Assembly: GCF_030053135.1 (NCBI RefSeq)
Contig: NZ_CP125652.1
Coordinates: 1,054,001 to 1,118,000 of the forward strand
Length of the DNA stretch: 64,000 nucleotides
Direction: 5' to 3'
From: Rhizobium sp. BT04
GTDB taxonomy: Bacteria; Pseudomonadota; Alphaproteobacteria; Rhizobiales; Rhizobiaceae
Shown here: positions 9,078-17,690 of the stretch, piece after piece
How the letters are laid out: each line of letters opens with the position of its first letter
Numbering within the stretch: position 1 is the stretch's first letter
Notes under the pieces: model-generated
The model's input: the letters and a program-made list of their open reading frames with translations, nothing else
What the model was told of the DNA's origin: nothing
Databases searched by the model: none
Program-made: the position numbers and the translations under genes

Positions 9078-9461
9078 ATGACGCAATCAAGCATCTGGAA
9101 TATCGTACAGGCCCTTTCCGCATTCAAGTCGCAGAGGCGCCGGGATGCGAACCATGAGTATGCGATCCGGCAGCTAAAGCGGTTTCCGTCGCATCTGCTG
9201 GCGGATTGTCAGCGCGAAATGGAGTTGAACACCTCGGCTGCTGAAGCGGATGATCGACGATGGAACGGCGGTCACATGCCGCCCAACAGCTTGAAGGCGA
9301 TGACCCACATCGTGAATGCGACGAGCGTTTCCAGCATCCGCCAGGACGAAGGCTTCGAGAAGATCGGCCGCAACCACGTTGCGCCATATCCGAGCGAAAA
9401 GAAGAACAGGAAGGAACCCGTCACCGCGCCGGCGGCAAACGAAGTCTGCTGCCCGGGATAG
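9078..9461 (+). CDS. Small protein with DUF1127-like N-terminus
   Basis: A strong ribosome-binding site (AAAGGAGG, 7 nt before the ATG) marks a translated gene. Residues 15-45 (RRRDANHEYAIRQLKRFPSH, then LLAD) resemble DUF1127 arginine-rich small proteins. After about residue 60 the sequence looks unconserved and runs 190 nt into the convergent lysE gene, so the frame may be an extended or decayed DUF1127 gene. The position divergent from the LysR gene suggests it could be that regulator's target. Confidence 0.5.
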   Translation: MTQSSIWNIVQALSAFKSQRRRDANHEYAIRQLKRFPSHLLADCQREMELNTSAAEADDRRWNGGHMPPNSLKAMTHIVNATSVSSIRQDEGFEKIGRNHVAPYPSEKKNRKEPVTAPAANEVCCPG

Positions 9462-9880
9462 CGTGTCGATATCGTGCCGAGCAGCACGACCGTATCGAGA
9501 TAGACATGCGGATTGAGCCAGGTGAGCGCGAGGCAGGTCATGAGCGTCTGACGGAAACTCGCCGTTCTGGCCTCCGCCGCCGTGAGGGTAGCGGAAGACC
9601 GCAAGGCGGAGTAGAGGCTCTTGGCACCGTACCAGACCAGAAACGCTGCCCCTCCATAACGCATCACGGGATCGAGCCAGGGCATCAACCCGGCGATCTG
9701 CTGCAGACTGGTCACCCCGAGCACGATCAGCGCGGCATCGGAGACCGCGCATGCGAGGCAGACGGCGAAGACATGTTCGTTGCGCAAGCCCTGGCGGAGG
9801 ATGAAGGCGTTCTGTGCACCGATGGCGACAATCAGGCTGAGGCCCATCATCAGGCCGATTATATAAATTGAAAGATTCAT
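9272..9880 (-). CDS. LysE/ArgO-family amino acid exporter
   Basis: A 202-aa inner-membrane exporter, probably for lysine or arginine. It has about five to six hydrophobic helices. The family signature GLSLIVAIGAQNAFILRQG is at residues 13-31, and TWLNPHVYLDTVVLLG is near residue 120. I start at the ATG at 9880; the longer frame uses TTG at 9892. It is divergent from an ArgP-like LysR gene, the classic lysE/lysG (argO/argP) pair, so it is probably induced by its own substrate. The 3' end overlaps the small gene on the other strand. Confidence 0.92.
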   Translation of the reverse strand: MNLSIYIIGLMMGLSLIVAIGAQNAFILRQGLRNEHVFAVCLACAVSDAALIVLGVTSLQQIAGLMPWLDPVMRYGGAAFLVWYGAKSLYSALRSSATLTAAEARTASFRQTLMTCLALTWLNPHVYLDTVVLLGTISTRYPGQQTSFAAGAVTGSFLFFFSLGYGATWLRPIFSKPSSWRMLETLVAFTMWVIAFKLLGGM

Positions 9881-9944
9881 CGCTTCGGCCAACGCCCCTC
9901 ATTTCGGTGAGGTTGCGCTAGCGCGATTAGGAGATTTAGACTAG

Positions 9945-9967
9945 TTAATCCAGCTTATTCCGATTAA
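9945..9967. promoter_or_regulatory. LysR-type operator between lysE and argP-like gene
   Basis: TTAATC at 9945-9950 and GATTAA at 9962-9967 form a perfect 6-bp inverted repeat around 11 bases, fitting the LysR T-N11-A rule. It sits in the 100-bp divergent promoter region and ends 13 bases before the regulator's ATG. It could serve both autoregulation and lysE induction. Confidence 0.6.
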
Positions 9968-9980
9968 GTGAAACTAATCC

Positions 9981-10874
9981 ATGCTCGATTATCCCGCGCT
10001 GCGCGCCGTCGCAACCATTGTCCAGACAGGTAGCTTCGAAAGAGCGGCGGCCGTCCTGAACGTCACTCCTTCGGCCATTTCTCAGCGCGTGAAACAGCTG
10101 GAAGAGCGTCTCGGCGTCGTCCTCATCGTCAGAGGCACGCCGTGCACGGCGACGGAAAAGGGAGAATGGCTCTGTCGCCATATGGAGAATGTCGGCATGC
10201 TCGAAGCCGAGCTCTTCGGGCAGTTGCCGGCCCTCGTCGACCCCGACGAACCACGCCAGAGGGTCACGCTTCAGATTGCAACGAATGCCGACAGCCTCGG
10301 GACATGGTTCGTCGAGGCCATGTCGAATTTCGCCAAAAGCTCTTCCTATCTGCTGAACATTGCCGTCGATGATCAGGACCACACCGCCGAATGGCTGCAG
10401 CGCGGGCGGGTGATCGCCGCCGTCACCAGCCTGGAAAAACCGGTCCGCGGATGCCGGCGTTTTGCCCTTGGGGTTCTGCGTTACCACGCCACGGCAACGC
10501 CCGATTTCGTCGCCCGCCACTTTCCGCAGGGCGTAACCTCAGAGGCGATCCGCAATGCTCCGGCCCTGACCTTCAACCAGAAAGACAGGCTGCAGAGCAG
10601 CTGGATACGCAAAACGTTCGGGCGCGATCTCGATTATCCCACCCACTGGCTGCCCTCGCCGCAGAGCTTCGTCGAGGCGAGCCTCTCCGGCATGTGCTGG
10701 GGAATGAACCCGACCCAATTGACCCGCGAGCATCTCGCATCCGGACGGCTGGTCGAGCTGGTGCCCGACACGCCGCTCGATGTTCCGCTCTACTGGCAGA
10801 TAAACCGCCTCGCCGCCGACCGCCTGGCGGATCTGACGCGCGAAGTCGTCGCAGTGGCCAAGCGCCGTCTTTGA
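9981..10874 (+). CDS. ArgP/LysG-type LysR regulator
   Basis: A 297-aa LysR regulator whose N-terminus (MLDYPALRAVATIVQTGSFE) and helix-turn-helix (PSAISQRVKQLEERLG) match the ArgP/LysG/IciA branch, which senses basic amino acids. The effector domain keeps the branch-typical WIRKTFG and SFVEASLSGMCWGM segments. Its divergent neighbour is a LysE-type exporter, so it most likely activates export when lysine or arginine accumulates. A LysR-type operator lies just upstream. Confidence 0.9.
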   Translation: MLDYPALRAVATIVQTGSFERAAAVLNVTPSAISQRVKQLEERLGVVLIVRGTPCTATEKGEWLCRHMENVGMLEAELFGQLPALVDPDEPRQRVTLQIATNADSLGTWFVEAMSNFAKSSSYLLNIAVDDQDHTAEWLQRGRVIAAVTSLEKPVRGCRRFALGVLRYHATATPDFVARHFPQGVTSEAIRNAPALTFNQKDRLQSSWIRKTFGRDLDYPTHWLPSPQSFVEASLSGMCWGMNPTQLTREHLASGRLVELVPDTPLDVPLYWQINRLAADRLADLTREVVAVAKRRL

Positions 10875-11069
10875 TGCATCACTTAAAGATGCAGCAGAAC
10901 CGGCTCGCTTTGTTAGACGTAAGCCGTGGGCTGCCGAAGTCGCTGGTCTCGTCTGAGCGTCACTTTCGATGATGGAATGTCATCGTTGTAGCCACGGACG
11001 GTAAAGCTTCGATAAATAAAGTACCCAATGGTACTAAAATAATGGGAAAGGCATACAAATATCGCTCTC

Positions 11070-11552
11070 TTACGCGATAGCGATGATCTCCAGCTCCTGG
11101 CCGCCCGCCTCCACGACATCGCCGACAGCCTTGCCCATCAGCAACCGCGCCACCGGCGAGACGTAGGAAATCGATCCGGCCTTGGGATCGGCTTCGTCCT
11201 CCCCGACGATGCGATAGGTCTGCACGCGCGCGTCGTCGCGACGGAAAGTCACCGTATTGCCGAAGGTGACGGTGTCGCTTGACGTTGGGTAAGGCACAAG
11301 CTGGGCAGTACGAAGTCTTGCCGCTAAGTAACGAAGATCACGCAAGGGATTGGCCGTCTGCCGCCGCCGTTCGTTCACGTCTTCGATGATGCTCGCGGCA
11401 TCATAGGCCTCGCGGGCCTGCTGGAGTTGCAGCTCCAGAGCCTTCAACCCCGCCTCCGTGACAAGGTTCGGGTGCGGCGACACCGGACGGTCGGGCAGCA
11501 GGGTTTCCGAAGCCGTTTCAAAACTCTCTTCCTTGGTAAAGGCGACGGCCAA
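11070..11552 (-). CDS. GreA/GreB-family transcription factor-like protein
   Basis: About 160 aa, the length of GreA. Residues 20-90 form the helical coiled coil (LVTEAGLKALELQLQQARE). The C-terminal part has the FKBP-like fold pattern ISYVSPVARLLMGKAVGDVV seen in GreA/GreB, which rescue backtracked RNA polymerase. I start at TTG 11552 because the sequence LAVAFTKEES then looks like the family N-terminus. The frame runs on to 11678 with residues that do not fit. It probably differs functionally from the housekeeping greA. Confidence 0.75.
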   Translation of the reverse strand: MAVAFTKEESFETASETLLPDRPVSPHPNLVTEAGLKALELQLQQAREAYDAASIIEDVNERRRQTANPLRDLRYLAARLRTAQLVPYPTSSDTVTFGNTVTFRRDDARVQTYRIVGEDEADPKAGSISYVSPVARLLMGKAVGDVVEAGGQELEIIAIA

Positions 11553-11745
11553 TCTCGGACTCCGTTTTAGGCGCAGTGCGCACTTGTAGCTGATGGGCAA
11601 TTGCCCCAAATCTCTGTCGAAACCATACATCGACCGCGCACGAACCGCCAATCCTGCTTCATCGGCAGCCGCTTTCAAGGATCATGACTCCGCAGATTGG
11701 GAGCGACGGGAAGGTCCGACACCGCATGGCGGGGCTCGAATACCT

Positions 11746-11931
11746 TTATTTCGACACGTGCTCGGGCTTGCCCTTCCTCTTGGTTGATGCGAATTCCTCG
11801 AGCTGTTTTTCGCTCATGGATTCGACCATCTGTTTCGAGGCGCCTTTGAGTTCGCTCTTCGGCGTCTCGCCACGCTTGGCAGAAAGTGCGGCGCCTGCCG
11901 CCTTTTGCTGTGCCTTGGACTTGGCTGGCAT
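11746..11931 (-). CDS. DUF3008 small basic protein
   Basis: A 61-aa highly charged protein beginning MPAKSKAQQKAAGAALSAKR and containing SMSEKQLEEFA, matching the DUF3008 family of small stress-associated proteins in rhizobia. It has no signal peptide or membrane segment. It sits among other small genes (DUF2171, GreA-like). The molecular role is unknown. Confidence 0.85.
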   Translation of the reverse strand: MPAKSKAQQKAAGAALSAKRGETPKSELKGASKQMVESMSEKQLEEFASTKRKGKPEHVSK

Positions 11932-12055
11932 ATCGATCTCCTTTTCTTGAGTGGGAGCCCCCGCGTCAAACTATCTTGAGTTCGTCAGGCCTGCGTATAG
12001 CGCGTTGGCTCCCTTGCAGGGAGGCTGCGGCTCGTAGGCCGCAGCCGACCGGCTG

Positions 12056-12289
12056 TCAGTTGATGGTGGCCCATTGCATCCGGACATCCCTGGCATTCTT
12101 CGACAAATGGACGTGTGCATCGACGTGATCGACCCAATCGATCGGGATCAAGTGGTGCTTGCCGTCTTCCGAATCGAGCTTCGTCAGCTTGATGCGCGTG
12201 GGACCGTCGAGATGATCGACTGTGCCGACTTGGGTGCCGTCGGCAGCCCGTACTTCCATATGTTCGCGGATCTGATCTGCGGAAATCAT
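12056..12289 (-). CDS. DUF2171 domain protein
   Basis: A 77-aa soluble protein. MISADQIREHMEVRAADGTQ is the standard start of DUF2171, and VGTVDHLDGPTRIKLTK is its PRC-barrel-like core. A PRC-barrel relationship suggests binding to RNA or protein surfaces, but no function is established. It is a single small gene. Confidence 0.87.
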   Translation of the reverse strand: MISADQIREHMEVRAADGTQVGTVDHLDGPTRIKLTKLDSEDGKHHLIPIDWVDHVDAHVHLSKNARDVRMQWATIN

Positions 12290-12566
12290 CGTTTCCTCCT
12301 TTGCATCATTGTCGGGTACGAAGCGGCAACGAGGTGGAGCAGACTTGGTTCCGAGGCATCCTGTCGCGCACCGAATTATGCTCGTCGGCCCGATGTTGAG
12401 GCCAGCCTAGGACCGCCGGGCACGCTCCGATCATTCAATAACTCTGATGTTATCCATAAGCCCTATTCGTTTGAATGATGAGTGGTCCGGGCCCATATTG
12501 GCATCACGGACATGGACGAACCTCCCATCGATCCCCATGTCCCTGACCTAAGAAAGGAACCGGAAA

Positions 12567-12767
12567 ATGACCACGCTCACCTATCGAGGTGGTGGCAAGA
12601 CCCTCACCTCCAGCGACAGCCGCTTCGATCTGGCACATTATGCCCGCAAGCTCACGCTCGCCTGGACACGCTGGCAGACGGCCCGCGAAATCGAAGCCAT
12701 GCCCTTCGACATCCGCAAGGACATCGGCTGGCCGAGCACGGACGACAGCAAACACCGGACCATGTAA
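12567..12767 (+). CDS. DUF1127-like small protein
   Basis: A 66-aa protein. Its C-terminal half (WQTAREIEAMPFDIRKDIGW) matches the DUF1127 helix pattern that ends in KDIG. DUF1127 proteins in alphaproteobacteria bind RNA or affect phosphate and stress responses; this one is untested. AAGGAACCGG precedes the ATG, and a clear terminator follows. It is a monocistronic unit. Confidence 0.75.
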   Translation: MTTLTYRGGGKTLTSSDSRFDLAHYARKLTLAWTRWQTAREIEAMPFDIRKDIGWPSTDDSKHRTM

Positions 12768-12794
12768 TGAATGCGACATTCCTCTCAAGATAAG

Positions 12795-12826
12795 GGCGGC
12801 GTCTGCTTTGCGCAACGCCGCCTTTT
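12795..12826 (+). terminator. Rho-independent terminator of the DUF1127-like gene
   Basis: GGCGGCGT at 12795-12802 pairs perfectly with ACGCCGCC at 12815-12822 around a 12-base loop, and TTTT follows. Confidence 0.8.
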
Positions 12827-13049
12827 CGTGGCCTGACCGTTCATGCCCAAGCCCTTTTCAATCTTGAATTTCAGTCGCCTATCAGTCCCTCATCTGCCCT
12901 CCCTGAGGCCATTCCGGTAGTTTAAGCGGCCAAATCGTGGCCGATGTCGCATATTTGCTCTTCCCGGCCGCATTTTTCCATGCCAGTGTCGCTTTCAGGA
13001 CATCGGCGCGACGCATTCCGCGCAACGAATGTGTCATCGCCCCTCGAGC

Positions 13050-14081
13050 ATGGATTTCGCTATGAACAGGATGCAGATCAAGAAGCGTTCGGTAGTCTTC
13101 TTTATGGTACCGCAATTCACCATGCTGCCCTTTTCGGCGGCCGTGGACACCTTGCGCATCGCCAATCGCATGCTCGGCTATCAGGCCTATACTTGGCGGC
13201 TGACCTCCGTCGACGGGGAAAAGGTCTATTCCTCCTGCGGCATCGGCGTCGAAGCCAATTCCTCGCTCGCCGAGGAACGCCGCCATCTCGGCGGCGAAAA
13301 CCGGCCGGGCATGGTGCTCGTCTGTTCCGGCATCGATGTCGAGCAGTTCAACAACAAATCGGTCAATGCCTGGCTGCGCGAATCCTACAATCGCGGCGTT
13401 GCCGTCGGCAGCCTCTGTACGGGCGCGCATGTGCTTGCCCAGGCCGGTCTCCTGAACGGCAAGCGCTGCGCCATCCATTGGGAAAACCTGCCGGGCTTTT
13501 CGGAAGCCTTCCCGCAGGCGGAGGTCTATGCCGATCTCTACGAGATCGACGGCAATCTCTATACCTGCGCCGGCGGCACCGCATCGCTAGACATGATGCT
13601 GAACCTCGTCGGCGAGGATTTCGGCGAAAGCCTTGTCAACCGCATCTGCGAGCAGCACCTGACCGATCGCGTGCGCAACCCGCACGACCGCCAGCGTCTG
13701 CCGCTGCGCGCCCGCCTCGGCGTGCAGAACGCCAAGGTGCTGTCGATCATCGAGTTGATGGAAGGCAATCTCGCCGAGCCCCTGTCGCTGATCGAGATCG
13801 CCGACGGCGCCGGCCTATCCCGTCGCCAGATCGAACGGCTGTTCCGCCAGGAGATGGGCCGCTCGCCGGCCCGCTACTATCTGGAAATCCGCCTCGACCG
13901 TGCGCGCCACCTCCTGGTGCAGTCCTCGATGCCCGTCGTCGAGGTCGCCGTCGCCTGCGGCTTCGTCTCGGCCTCGCATTTCTCCAAGTGTTATCGCGAA
14001 CTCTACCATCGCTCGCCGCAGCAGGAGCGCGCCGAGCGCAAATTGACCATGGCGACGGCAAGGCAGGCGGTTGCCGCTTGA
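13050..14081 (+). CDS. GlxA-type AraC-family transcriptional regulator
   Basis: About 343 aa. The N-terminal two-thirds is a DJ-1/PfpI-like amidase domain, with GSLCTGAHVLAQAGLLNG around the position of the family's nucleophile. The C-terminal 100 residues are an AraC DNA-binding domain (SLIEIADGAGLSRRQIERLF and VVEVAVACGFVSASHFSKCY). Members often control choline, glycine-betaine or arginine catabolism. No such genes are adjacent, so the target is unknown. Several ATGs are possible (13050, 13062, 13071), and none has a strong ribosome-binding site. Confidence 0.9.
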   Translation: MDFAMNRMQIKKRSVVFFMVPQFTMLPFSAAVDTLRIANRMLGYQAYTWRLTSVDGEKVYSSCGIGVEANSSLAEERRHLGGENRPGMVLVCSGIDVEQFNNKSVNAWLRESYNRGVAVGSLCTGAHVLAQAGLLNGKRCAIHWENLPGFSEAFPQAEVYADLYEIDGNLYTCAGGTASLDMMLNLVGEDFGESLVNRICEQHLTDRVRNPHDRQRLPLRARLGVQNAKVLSIIELMEGNLAEPLSLIEIADGAGLSRRQIERLFRQEMGRSPARYYLEIRLDRARHLLVQSSMPVVEVAVACGFVSASHFSKCYRELYHRSPQQERAERKLTMATARQAVAA

Positions 14082-14125
14082 GACAATAAGAAGGCGTCGC
14101 CGCTTGAGACGTTGGAAAAGCCTGT

Positions 14126-14149
14126 CGCCGCCTGATGTGAAAGGCGGCG
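14126..14149. terminator. Probable two-way terminator between convergent genes
   Basis: CGCCGCCT at 14126-14133 pairs with AGGCGGCG at 14142-14149 between the AraC gene and the convergent diguanylate cyclase gene. Flanking AAGCC/GGCTT lengthens the stem imperfectly. The U tract is poor on both strands. Confidence 0.5.
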
Positions 14150-14174
14150 GCTTGGCTCCGCCCTTCGGATGGCG

Positions 14175-15506
14175 TTATTGCGCCGCCTCTTCCGTCATCC
14201 TGGCGTCGGAATAGACCTGGTTTCGGCCGCGGTGTTTGGCCATGTAGAGGAACTGGTCGGCGGCATTGAGGTAGTTCTCGAAGGTCTCGTAACCGCCGAT
14301 CTCGGCGATGCCGATCGAAATCGTAACACCGAGTTCCTCATCGTCGGCCGTCACCTTCAGCCGCGAAATGTCCGAGCGGATCTCGTCGCAGAGTTTGGTC
14401 GCGGCAGCCGAATCCATCTGCGGGAAGAGGATGGCGAATTCCTCGCCCCCGAGGCGCGAGAGAAGATTGTCGCTGCCGTCGAAGATCGTAAACAGCCTGT
14501 TTGCGACAGCCTTCAGCACCTTGTCGCCGATCTCATGGCCATAGGTATCGTTCAGCCGCTTGAAATGGTCGATATCGAGAATGGCAACGGAACTCGGCAC
14601 CTTCAGCCGCAGGCACTCATTCACCAGCTTCGGGCCATTGTCATAGAAATAGCGGCGGTTATAGAGACCTGTCAGATAGTCGCAGGCCGCCGCCGCCCTC
14701 AGCTGCCGCATCTGCGCCAGCGTCTCGGCATTGTTGGCGATGCGGCATTGCAACTCCTCGGCGACGAAGGGCCGGTAGACGAAATCGCTGGCGCCGGCCT
14801 TGAGGAAACTCGCCGACAGCATGCGGTCGTTGGAGGCGGAAACGCCGATGACACGCAGTCTGTCCGAACCGAAGCGATGGCGGATGCGCCGCGTCAGTTC
14901 GTAGCCGCTCATATCGGGCATATGGTGGTCGGTGACGACGAGTTCGATATCGCTGTAGGCTTCGAGCGCTGCCAGCGCCTCGAGCCCCGAACTTGCCTCG
15001 ACGACGAGATATTGCTGTGCCTTGAGCAGGTCGACGAGCACTTGGCGCGCCGAGGCGACATCATCGACGACAAGCACCCGCGTCTTGCGGTTGGAGATCG
15101 CCCGCCGGACGGTGGCGACCAGATTGTCGAGCGCGAATTCATTGTCCTTCAGCACATAATCGATGACATTGCGCTCCATGATCTTGTTGCGCGTGTTGAG
15201 ATCGAATGTCGCGGTGAAGACGATCGCCGGGATATCGTGCTCGATCGTGCAGTCGAGCGCTTCGCCATAGGGCGAATCCGGCAGGTTGAGATCGACGACG
15301 GCCATGGTGTAGCCGTGACCGTCCTCGGCAAGCTCTTTGCGAAGAGCCTTCAGAGATGGGCAGGATTTGACGGCAAGACCGAGTTCGGTCTGGAACCGGT
15401 GACAGAGTACGGCGGAAAACATCCGGGAATCTTCAACCAGAAGTATTTTTAACCCGCCGGAGCGCAGCCCGATGCCATCTCGCTGAAAATCCGCTTGAAA
15501 AGCCAC
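14175..15506 (-). CDS. REC-REC-GGDEF diguanylate cyclase (PleD-like)
   Basis: A 443-aa response regulator that makes cyclic di-GMP. The first receiver (residues 18-130) has Asp in MAVVDLNLPD. The second (about 145-260) has Asp in LVVTDHHMPDMSG. The C-terminal GGDEF domain has an intact active site, RLGGEEFAILF, and DIDHFKRLNDTYGH. The residues five before GGEEF read DGSD, so the RxxD inhibitory site is missing. I accept the GTG at 15506 because GGGGAG precedes it. A related REC-REC gene lies directly upstream on the same strand. Confidence 0.92.
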   Translation of the reverse strand: MAFQADFQRDGIGLRSGGLKILLVEDSRMFSAVLCHRFQTELGLAVKSCPSLKALRKELAEDGHGYTMAVVDLNLPDSPYGEALDCTIEHDIPAIVFTATFDLNTRNKIMERNVIDYVLKDNEFALDNLVATVRRAISNRKTRVLVVDDVASARQVLVDLLKAQQYLVVEASSGLEALAALEAYSDIELVVTDHHMPDMSGYELTRRIRHRFGSDRLRVIGVSASNDRMLSASFLKAGASDFVYRPFVAEELQCRIANNAETLAQMRQLRAAAACDYLTGLYNRRYFYDNGPKLVNECLRLKVPSSVAILDIDHFKRLNDTYGHEIGDKVLKAVANRLFTIFDGSDNLLSRLGGEEFAILFPQMDSAAATKLCDEIRSDISRLKVTADDEELGVTISIGIAEIGGYETFENYLNAADQFLYMAKHRGRNQVYSDARMTEEAAQ

Positions 15507-15692
15507 GGCCGCTACTCCCCCATACGTCCGACGGGCTCGAATCGGCCCTCTCCCCGGGGCGAACGATAGCCGAGAGGCTTATGCGCGTGAAGGGGACAAA
15601 TGAAGGCGGAATTACCTCTAATTGCAAAAATTCGACGACTGTTCCCGACCACCATCTCCGGGCGCCTGGCGATACCGATGCTGGAGGAGCCG

Positions 15693-16523
15693 TCAGGCAA
15701 CCGCCCGCTCCTTGCGCATCGATTGGATCTGCAGCAGCGTATCGAGGTTCTGGTTGACGCGGCAGTAGAATTCCTCGTCGATGAAGGGACGCAGCATGAA
15801 ATCATTGCCGCCGGCCTTCAGGAACCGCGCCGACAGCAGCCGGTTCGAGGAGGAGGACACGCCGATGATGCGCAGTTCGTGCGAGCCGATATTGGAGCGG
15901 ATGCGCCGCGTCAACTCGAAGCCGTCAATGTCGGGCATGTTGTAATCGGTGATCATCAGGCCGATATCGCGGTTGGCCTTCAGGATCTCCAGCGCCTTGG
16001 CGCCGTTGTCGGCGGTACTGACACGGAAATTGTAGCGTTTCAGCCGGCTCGACAGCAGGGCGCGCGCCGTTGCACTGTCGTCGACGATCAGCACGTGATG
16101 GCGATGATTGGTCAGGAACCGGCAAATCGATTCCGCCAGAAGGTCGACGGCGAAGATATTGTCCTTGAGGATATAATCGACGATATCCTTGGCCATCAGC
16201 TTGTCGCGCATGCCTTCATGGAAGGTGCCGGTAAAGACGATTGTGGGTATGGAGAGATCGACCAGATATTCGAGCGCTTCGCCGTTTTCAGCGCCGGGCA
16301 GGTTGATGTTCGAGATCGCCAGCGTGATCGGGTCGGAAGACTTGTCGTAGGAAAACTGCAGATCCTCGAAGGTGCGGCAGATCTCGACATCAATGTCGAA
16401 CAGCTCCTTGAGGCGTTTGCTGATCATCGAGGTGAATACGTTGGAATCTTCCGCGACAATAATGCGCGCGCCGGCAAACATTTCCCCGGAATATTGCATC
16501 CCCGAAATACCTAGAAACGCCAT
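15693..16523 (-). CDS. REC-REC response regulator without output domain
   Basis: A 276-aa protein built like the N-terminal half of the neighbouring diguanylate cyclase. The second receiver is complete (VLIVDDSATARALL, LMITDYNMPDIDGFELTRR, Lys near the end). The first receiver keeps IIVAEDSNVFTSM, but the phospho-acceptor position reads SNINLPG, with Asn instead of Asp, so it probably cannot be phosphorylated. AAAGG lies 7 nt before the ATG. It is transcribed toward the GGDEF gene, 187 nt away, and the two probably arose by duplication and share a partner kinase. Confidence 0.88.
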   Translation of the reverse strand: MAFLGISGMQYSGEMFAGARIIVAEDSNVFTSMISKRLKELFDIDVEICRTFEDLQFSYDKSSDPITLAISNINLPGAENGEALEYLVDLSIPTIVFTGTFHEGMRDKLMAKDIVDYILKDNIFAVDLLAESICRFLTNHRHHVLIVDDSATARALLSSRLKRYNFRVSTADNGAKALEILKANRDIGLMITDYNMPDIDGFELTRRIRSNIGSHELRIIGVSSSSNRLLSARFLKAGGNDFMLRPFIDEEFYCRVNQNLDTLLQIQSMRKERAVA

Positions 16524-16669
16524 AGCAAACCTTTGATGTAAAAAACTGTCCCCGGGTCAAATCGATACATCAATTGATTTGAATAATTATTAATCAGTGG
16601 GCCTGGATATGAAACGAACAAGCGACTCGACGGGGCCGCCTCCGATTTCTTGCAGATATGATTAAGAAA

Positions 16670-16857
16670 TCAGGCGCGAAGCGCCGCATTCTCAGCATCG
16701 AACGGGCTTTCGCCGACGACCGTCGCATTATAGGTCGCCCCGAGGATCTTGATCTTCAGCTTCGTGCTTTCCTGAGCGTGATCCAGCCGCCGCATGCAGG
16801 TGGATTCGCTCACCGCTTCAGCGTCGATTTTCCATGCCGCAGGTTGTTCCCCCTATA
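16670..16857 (-). pseudogene. C-terminal scrap of a GcvT-like/sarcosine dehydrogenase-type gene
   Basis: On the minus strand the last 30 codons before the TGA at 16670-16672 read TKLKIKILGATYNATVVGES and end PFDAENAALRA. This is the usual C-terminal tail of the aminomethyltransferase-like domain in dimethylglycine/sarcosine dehydrogenases. Only about 60 codons are open, and the upstream part does not match, so this is a leftover fragment. The rest of the 539-base gap (16524-17062) shows no gene I can support. Confidence 0.5.
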
Positions 16858-17062
16858 ATGTTAAATCTCCTACTGGTTGGACGGACTTGCGACAGGATTT
16901 CCGCCTTGTTTTCCAAAGCCAATTTCCTTGCCGCTTGTGGGTCTTTCGCTGTCGATGCCAGGCTTTGCAACACGACCTGCCCGGGTGCAAGCCACATTTG
17001 GCAGGCGCCTTTCGCCATCATCCTTTGCTCTCGCAATGACGCGACGACCGCGATACCGGCCC

Positions 17063-17674
17063 TCAGTCAATGCCCGACCGCAAACCCAGCGCGCGCAGGA
17101 AATGCGCCTCGATCGCGCGCAGCAATTCGGCGCGGGCCGAGGGCGTCTCGGCAATGCTGGGCTGATCGACGACGCCGTGCAGGGCGTTGAACAGGAACAC
17201 CGCCGTAAAGCCGGGATCGTCGGCCGACCAAGCATCCCCGCCTGCCCCGTCGGCGATGAGTTCGCTCAGATGGTCGATCAGGATGTTGCGCGAAAGCCCT
17301 ACCCTTGATGCGGGGGGTGCCGCCACGAAGGCGAGATGATGCAGCCCGGCCGCATCGAGATATCCGGTGGCGCATGCCGTCGACCAGGCGACCAGCTTGC
17401 TGCGCCAGTCCTCTTGCCTGCATCCCCCGACGGCCGCGACGATGCCATCCAGCACAACTTGCACAAAGCGGGCGCGCAGTGCCTGGAGAAGATCGGCCTT
17501 CGAGGAAAAATGCAGATAGAAGGTGCCTTTGGCCACCCCTGCCCCCGTCGTAATCTCCTCGATCGTGGTCTGCTCAACACCCTTTTCCAGAAACAGCCGC
17601 TCGGCCGCGGTCATGAGCTCGTCGCGCCGCTCCTCCGGAGGCTTGGTTCTCGGTTTTGAAGGATTGGCCGGCAT
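17063..17674 (-). CDS. TetR-family transcriptional regulator
   Basis: A 203-aa repressor-type protein. The helix-turn-helix is at residues 20-65 (LMTAAERLFLEKGVEQTTIE, then GVAKGTFYLHFSSKADLL). The C-terminal ligand domain is unspecific. The ATG at 17674 lies 16 nt after the DinB gene, so the two form an operon. The longer frame upstream overlaps DinB and lacks family similarity. It probably controls its own operon. Confidence 0.9.
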   Translation of the reverse strand: MPANPSKPRTKPPEERRDELMTAAERLFLEKGVEQTTIEEITTGAGVAKGTFYLHFSSKADLLQALRARFVQVVLDGIVAAVGGCRQEDWRSKLVAWSTACATGYLDAAGLHHLAFVAAPPASRVGLSRNILIDHLSELIADGAGGDAWSADDPGFTAVFLFNALHGVVDQPSIAETPSARAELLRAIEAHFLRALGLRSGID

Positions 17675-17690
17675 CGACAGGACTGGTCCC

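Noticed and set aside
14169..15452. 427-codon open frame antisense to the diguanylate cyclase gene
   Set aside because: It mirrors a strongly conserved REC-REC-GGDEF gene, lacks any domain pattern, and such long antisense frames are common in GC-rich DNA.
16818..17036. 72-codon minus-strand frame MREQRMMAKGACQ...
   Set aside because: It lies in the degraded intergenic stretch and shows no recognisable family; part overlaps the GcvT-like remnant in another frame.
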